Of a stretch of 16,519 bases of DNA, positions 14,064-16,519 are shown in pieces (within the stretch, counting starts at the first letter, position 1; every line of letters begins with the position of its first letter). Source of the stretch: an uncultured Oscillospiraceae bacterium (GTDB lineage Bacteria; Bacillota; Clostridia; Oscillospirales; Oscillospiraceae); assembly GCA_910577525.1 (NCBI GenBank), contig CAJTLI010000044.1:1-16519 (forward strand), in the 5' to 3' direction. The position numbers and the translations under genes are program-made. Under the pieces are notes generated by a model. That model was given only the letters and a program-made list of their open reading frames with translations, searched no databases and was not told the DNA's origin.

Positions 14064-15056
14064 ATGAAGCGCATTTTACTGCTCACCACCGGAGGCACCA
14101 TCGCCTCCCGGCTCACCGACGAGGGGCTGGCCCCCGGCCTGGACGGGGCGGCTCTGTCCCACTATCTGGGCGGTCTGCCGGACAGCTATGACCTCACCGT
14201 CCGGGACATCCTCCACCTGGACTCCTCCAACATCCAGCCGGAGGAGTGGCGGCTCATCGCCCGCCACGTCTTTGAGGCCCGGGACGAGTTTGACGGCGTC
14301 GTGGTGTCCCACGGCACCGACACCATGGCCTATACCGCCTCGGTGCTCAGCTATATGGTGCGGAATATTCCGGTGCCCGTGGTGCTCACCGGGGCCCAGC
14401 TGCCCATCGAGCACCCCCTCACCGACGGACTGGACAACCTGCGCACCGCCTTCGCCATGGCGGCCTCCGGCTATCCGGGGGTATTCCTGGCCTTTGACCG
14501 CCGGGTGATGCTGGGCTGCCGGGCGGTCAAGACCCACACCACCGCCTTCGGCGCCTTTGACAGCGTGAACTGGCCTCTGGTGGCCCAGGTGAACGGGGCG
14601 GGGCTCACCATCCGGCGGGAGGCTGTCCCGCCTCTGGACGGACCCTGCCGCCTGCGGGACAAGCTGTGCGAGCAGGTGTTCCTCATCAAGCTCACCCCCG
14701 GCCTGGACCCGGAGATCTTCGACATGCTCCTGCGGATGCACTACCGGGGGGTGGTGATCGAGGCCTTCGGCGCGGGCGGGCTCCACTTTATCCGCCGCAA
14801 TCTCATCGAAAAGCTCCACAACGCCGCCCTGGCGGGGATGGCGGTGGTGGTGTGCAGCCAGTGCCTGTACGAGAGCAGCAATTTTTCCCTCTATCAGGCG
14901 GGGCAGAAGGCCCTGGCGGAGGGAGTTATTCAGGGGGGCGACATGACCACGGAGGCCGCCGTCACCAAGCTGATGTGGGTCCTGGGCCAGACGGACAGGT
15001 TAGAGGAGGTCCGGGCGCTGTTCGCCAAAAGCCTGGCGGGTGAACGGAGCGTATAG
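14064..15056 (+). CDS. ansA: Type I L-asparaginase
   Basis: Hydrolyses L-asparagine to aspartate and ammonia in the cytoplasm. 330 aa, normal for the family. The nucleophile region TTGGTIAS (8-15, Thr12), LDSSN (52-56), SHGTDTMAYTAS (82-93, Thr85-Asp86) and Lys156 in VKTHTT complete the catalytic set. No signal peptide, which fits the cytoplasmic type I rather than the periplasmic type II form. The ATG at 14064 has GGGAGGG 6 nt upstream; an in-frame ATG at 14049 overlaps that SD. Monocistronic: own promoter and terminator. A small AAA-loop hairpin (15056-15070) directly follows the stop. Activity on other amides cannot be excluded. Confidence 0.93.
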   Translation: MKRILLLTTGGTIASRLTDEGLAPGLDGAALSHYLGGLPDSYDLTVRDILHLDSSNIQPEEWRLIARHVFEARDEFDGVVVSHGTDTMAYTASVLSYMVRNIPVPVVLTGAQLPIEHPLTDGLDNLRTAFAMAASGYPGVFLAFDRRVMLGCRAVKTHTTAFGAFDSVNWPLVAQVNGAGLTIRREAVPPLDGPCRLRDKLCEQVFLIKLTPGLDPEIFDMLLRMHYRGVVIEAFGAGGLHFIRRNLIEKLHNAALAGMAVVVCSQCLYESSNFSLYQAGQKALAEGVIQGGDMTTEAAVTKLMWVLGQTDRLEEVRALFAKSLAGERSV

Positions 15057-15101
15057 CGGCAAAATGCCGCTGGGCCTGGGGCGCGCCGGAGATAATATGA
15101 G

Positions 15102-15135
15102 GCCCCACAATGCAGCCGCATTGTGGGGCTTTGTT
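15102..15135 (+). terminator. Intrinsic terminator of ansA
   Basis: Perfect 12-bp stem GCCCCACAATGC/GCATTGTGGGGC with an AGCC loop (15114-15117), followed by TTTGTTTTT. The - strand etfA stop is at 15150, so the stem lies between convergent genes; on the - strand no good T-tract follows, so its use for etfA is uncertain. Confidence 0.9.
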
Positions 15136-15149
15136 TTTGTGGATTTGAA

Positions 15150-16157
15150 TCAACCGCCCTTGGCCTTTTTGAGCTCCTCGGTGAGGACGGGGAGGACCTC
15201 AAACAGGTTACCCACCACGCCGTAGTCGGCCACGTCGAAGATGGGGGCGTCGGGGTCCTTGTTGATGGCCACGATCACGTCGGAACTGCTCATGCCCGCC
15301 AGGTGCTGGATGGCGCCGGAAATGCCGCAGGCGATGTACAGCTTGGGGCCCACGGTCTTACCGGTCTGGCCCACCTGATGGGCGTGGGCGATCCAGCCCG
15401 CGTCCACAGCCGCCCGGGACGCGCCCACGGTGGCCCCCAGCTCCTTGGCCAGGGCGCGGATGGGCTCAAAGCCCTCCGGGCCGCCCACGCCGCGGCCGCC
15501 GGACACGATAATCTCCGCGCCCTCCAGGTCCACGTTCTCGCTGTCCATCTCGCGGATGAGCTCGATCACCTTAGTGCGGATGTCGCTCTCGGCCACGTGA
15601 ATGTCTTCTTTGATGATCTCGGCCTTGGCCTCGACCGCCTCGCCCTTCTTGAACACGCCGGGACGCACGGTGCCGATCTGGGGCCGGTTGTCCGGGCACA
15701 GGATGGTGGCCATCAGGTTGCCGCCGAAAGCGGGACGGGTCCACGCCACGTTGCCGGACTCCTCGTCGATGTCCAGGGCGGTGCAGTCGGCGGTGAGGCC
15801 GGTCTTCAGCCGGCAGCTCACCCGGGGGCCCAGGTCCCGGCCGTTGTTCGTCGCGCCGATGAGCATACTGGTGGGGCCGTACTTCTCCACCAGGGTCACC
15901 AGGGCGATGGCGTAGGCGTCGGTGCTGTAGTGCTTGTACTCGGGACCGTCCACCACGATGATCTTGTCCGCTCCGTGCTCGTTAGCCGCCTTCACCGCCT
16001 CGTCCGCGCCGCAGCCGATCACAACGGCCACCAGATTGCCGCCCTGCTTGCCCGCCATCATCTTGCCGGGGGTCAGCAGCTCGATGCCCACGTTCTTGGC
16101 GGTGCCGTCCTCGTTGGTCTCTACAAATACCCACAGGTCCTTGGTCTTGGCTTCCAT
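15150..16157 (-). CDS. etfA: Electron transfer flavoprotein alpha subunit
   Basis: Alpha subunit of the EtfAB heterodimer. In butyrate formers it works with butyryl-CoA dehydrogenase, where crotonyl-CoA reduction can be coupled to ferredoxin reduction. 335 aa: N-terminal adenine-nucleotide alpha-hydrolase-like domain (1-200) and a C-terminal FAD domain with GASRAAVDAGW (245-255), QVGQTGKTV (261-269), CGISGAIQH (277-285) and INKDPDAPIF (298-307). The ATG at 16157 has GGGAGGGG 7 nt upstream. It follows etfB by 15 nt, the standard operon order. The butyryl-CoA dehydrogenase gene, often beside this pair, would lie beyond the right edge if present. Crt and Hbd in the window support the butyrate role; bifurcation itself is inferred. 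Confidence 0.96.
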   Translation of the reverse strand: MEAKTKDLWVFVETNEDGTAKNVGIELLTPGKMMAGKQGGNLVAVVIGCGADEAVKAANEHGADKIIVVDGPEYKHYSTDAYAIALVTLVEKYGPTSMLIGATNNGRDLGPRVSCRLKTGLTADCTALDIDEESGNVAWTRPAFGGNLMATILCPDNRPQIGTVRPGVFKKGEAVEAKAEIIKEDIHVAESDIRTKVIELIREMDSENVDLEGAEIIVSGGRGVGGPEGFEPIRALAKELGATVGASRAAVDAGWIAHAHQVGQTGKTVGPKLYIACGISGAIQHLAGMSSSDVIVAINKDPDAPIFDVADYGVVGNLFEVLPVLTEELKKAKGG

Positions 16158-16172
16158 TGTGCTTCCCCTCCC

Positions 16173-16519
16173 TTAAATGACGCCGGCGGCGCTGAGCTTC
16201 TCGAACAGCGCCTTGGCCGAAGCCGCGTTGTCCGCTTCCTGGATCTTGATGCCGCCGGACTTCTTCTGCGGCACGAAGGTCTTCTTCACCTTGGTGGGGG
16301 AGCCCTTCAGCCCCGCCCGGTCCAGATCGATGGTGGGCAGGTCCGCGGGGGCCAGCGTGGGAATCTGGGCCCGGTTGGCGGCCATCTTCCGCTTGATGGT
16401 GGGGTAGCGGGGGTCCCAGGCGGGCTTGGTGAAGGTCACCATGCAGGGCATCTTCACCCCGATGACCTCAACGCCCTCTTCGACCTCCTTGCGCACCTTG
16501 ATGGTGTCCCCGTCCACCT
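16173..16519 (-). CDS. etfB: Electron transfer flavoprotein beta subunit (partial, 5' end outside the window)
   Basis: The last 114 codons of etfB; the reading frame runs off the right edge, so the first Met visible is internal. The C-terminal family pattern is clear: RYPTIKRKMAANRA, then LPTIDLDRAGLKGSPTKVKK and TFVPQKKSGG. The N-terminal nucleotide- and FAD-binding part, which would help decide whether the complex is bifurcating, is not in the window. Stop TAA at 16173-16175, 15 nt before the etfA start. Confidence 0.93.
   Translation of the reverse strand, partial: VDGDTIKVRKEVEEGVEVIGVKMPCMVTFTKPAWDPRYPTIKRKMAANRAQIPTLAPADLPTIDLDRAGLKGSPTKVKKTFVPQKKSGGIKIQEADNAASAKALFEKLSAAGVI

Overview
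The window looks like chromosomal DNA from a GC-rich, anaerobic, butyrate-forming member of the Clostridia (Bacillota), most likely Oscillospiraceae in the Flavonifractor / Pseudoflavonifractor / Lawsonibacter range. This rests on the genes present (crotonase, 3-hydroxybutyryl-CoA dehydrogenase, EtfA and EtfB), a small family typical of Clostridia (DUF6514-like), strong SD sequences, a Spo0A-type box and Clostridia-style surface repeats. The assignment is inference from gene content. I see no mobile element, rRNA, tRNA or CRISPR array.

Left part (1-3830, + strand): uppP (undecaprenyl-pyrophosphate phosphatase) followed closely by a full-length FtsK/SpoIIIE DNA translocase, ending at a textbook terminator.

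Centre-left (3872-7127, + strand) is the most interesting region. A clean promoter starts a roughly 600-nt leader holding a strongly structured 5' part and then three tandem class-I cyclic-di-GMP (GEMM) riboswitch aptamers. The leader precedes a secreted 849-residue Cys-rich repeat protein with a C-terminal S-layer-homology module. c-di-GMP therefore probably controls a cell-surface protein through three sensors in series.

Centre (7150-12514, - strand): a DUF6514-like small protein whose promoter is preceded by TGTC elements phased at 10 bp that resemble Spo0A boxes; a crt-hbd butyrate operon with its own promoter; and a nitroreductase plus GlgX-type glycogen debranching enzyme pair.

Right part (12551-16519): a small P-loop protein of unknown role (-); a thioredoxin-reductase-like flavoprotein (-) that keeps its CxxC but has lost the NADPH-binding motifs, as described for ferredoxin-dependent flavin thioredoxin reductases; a divergently transcribed type I L-asparaginase (+); and etfB-etfA (-), with etfB running off the right edge. 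Crt, Hbd and the Etf pair belong to the acetyl-CoA to butyryl-CoA route. Thiolase and butyryl-CoA dehydrogenase are not in this window. Several promoters share the same unusual -35 hexamer TTGCAA with a 17-bp spacer.
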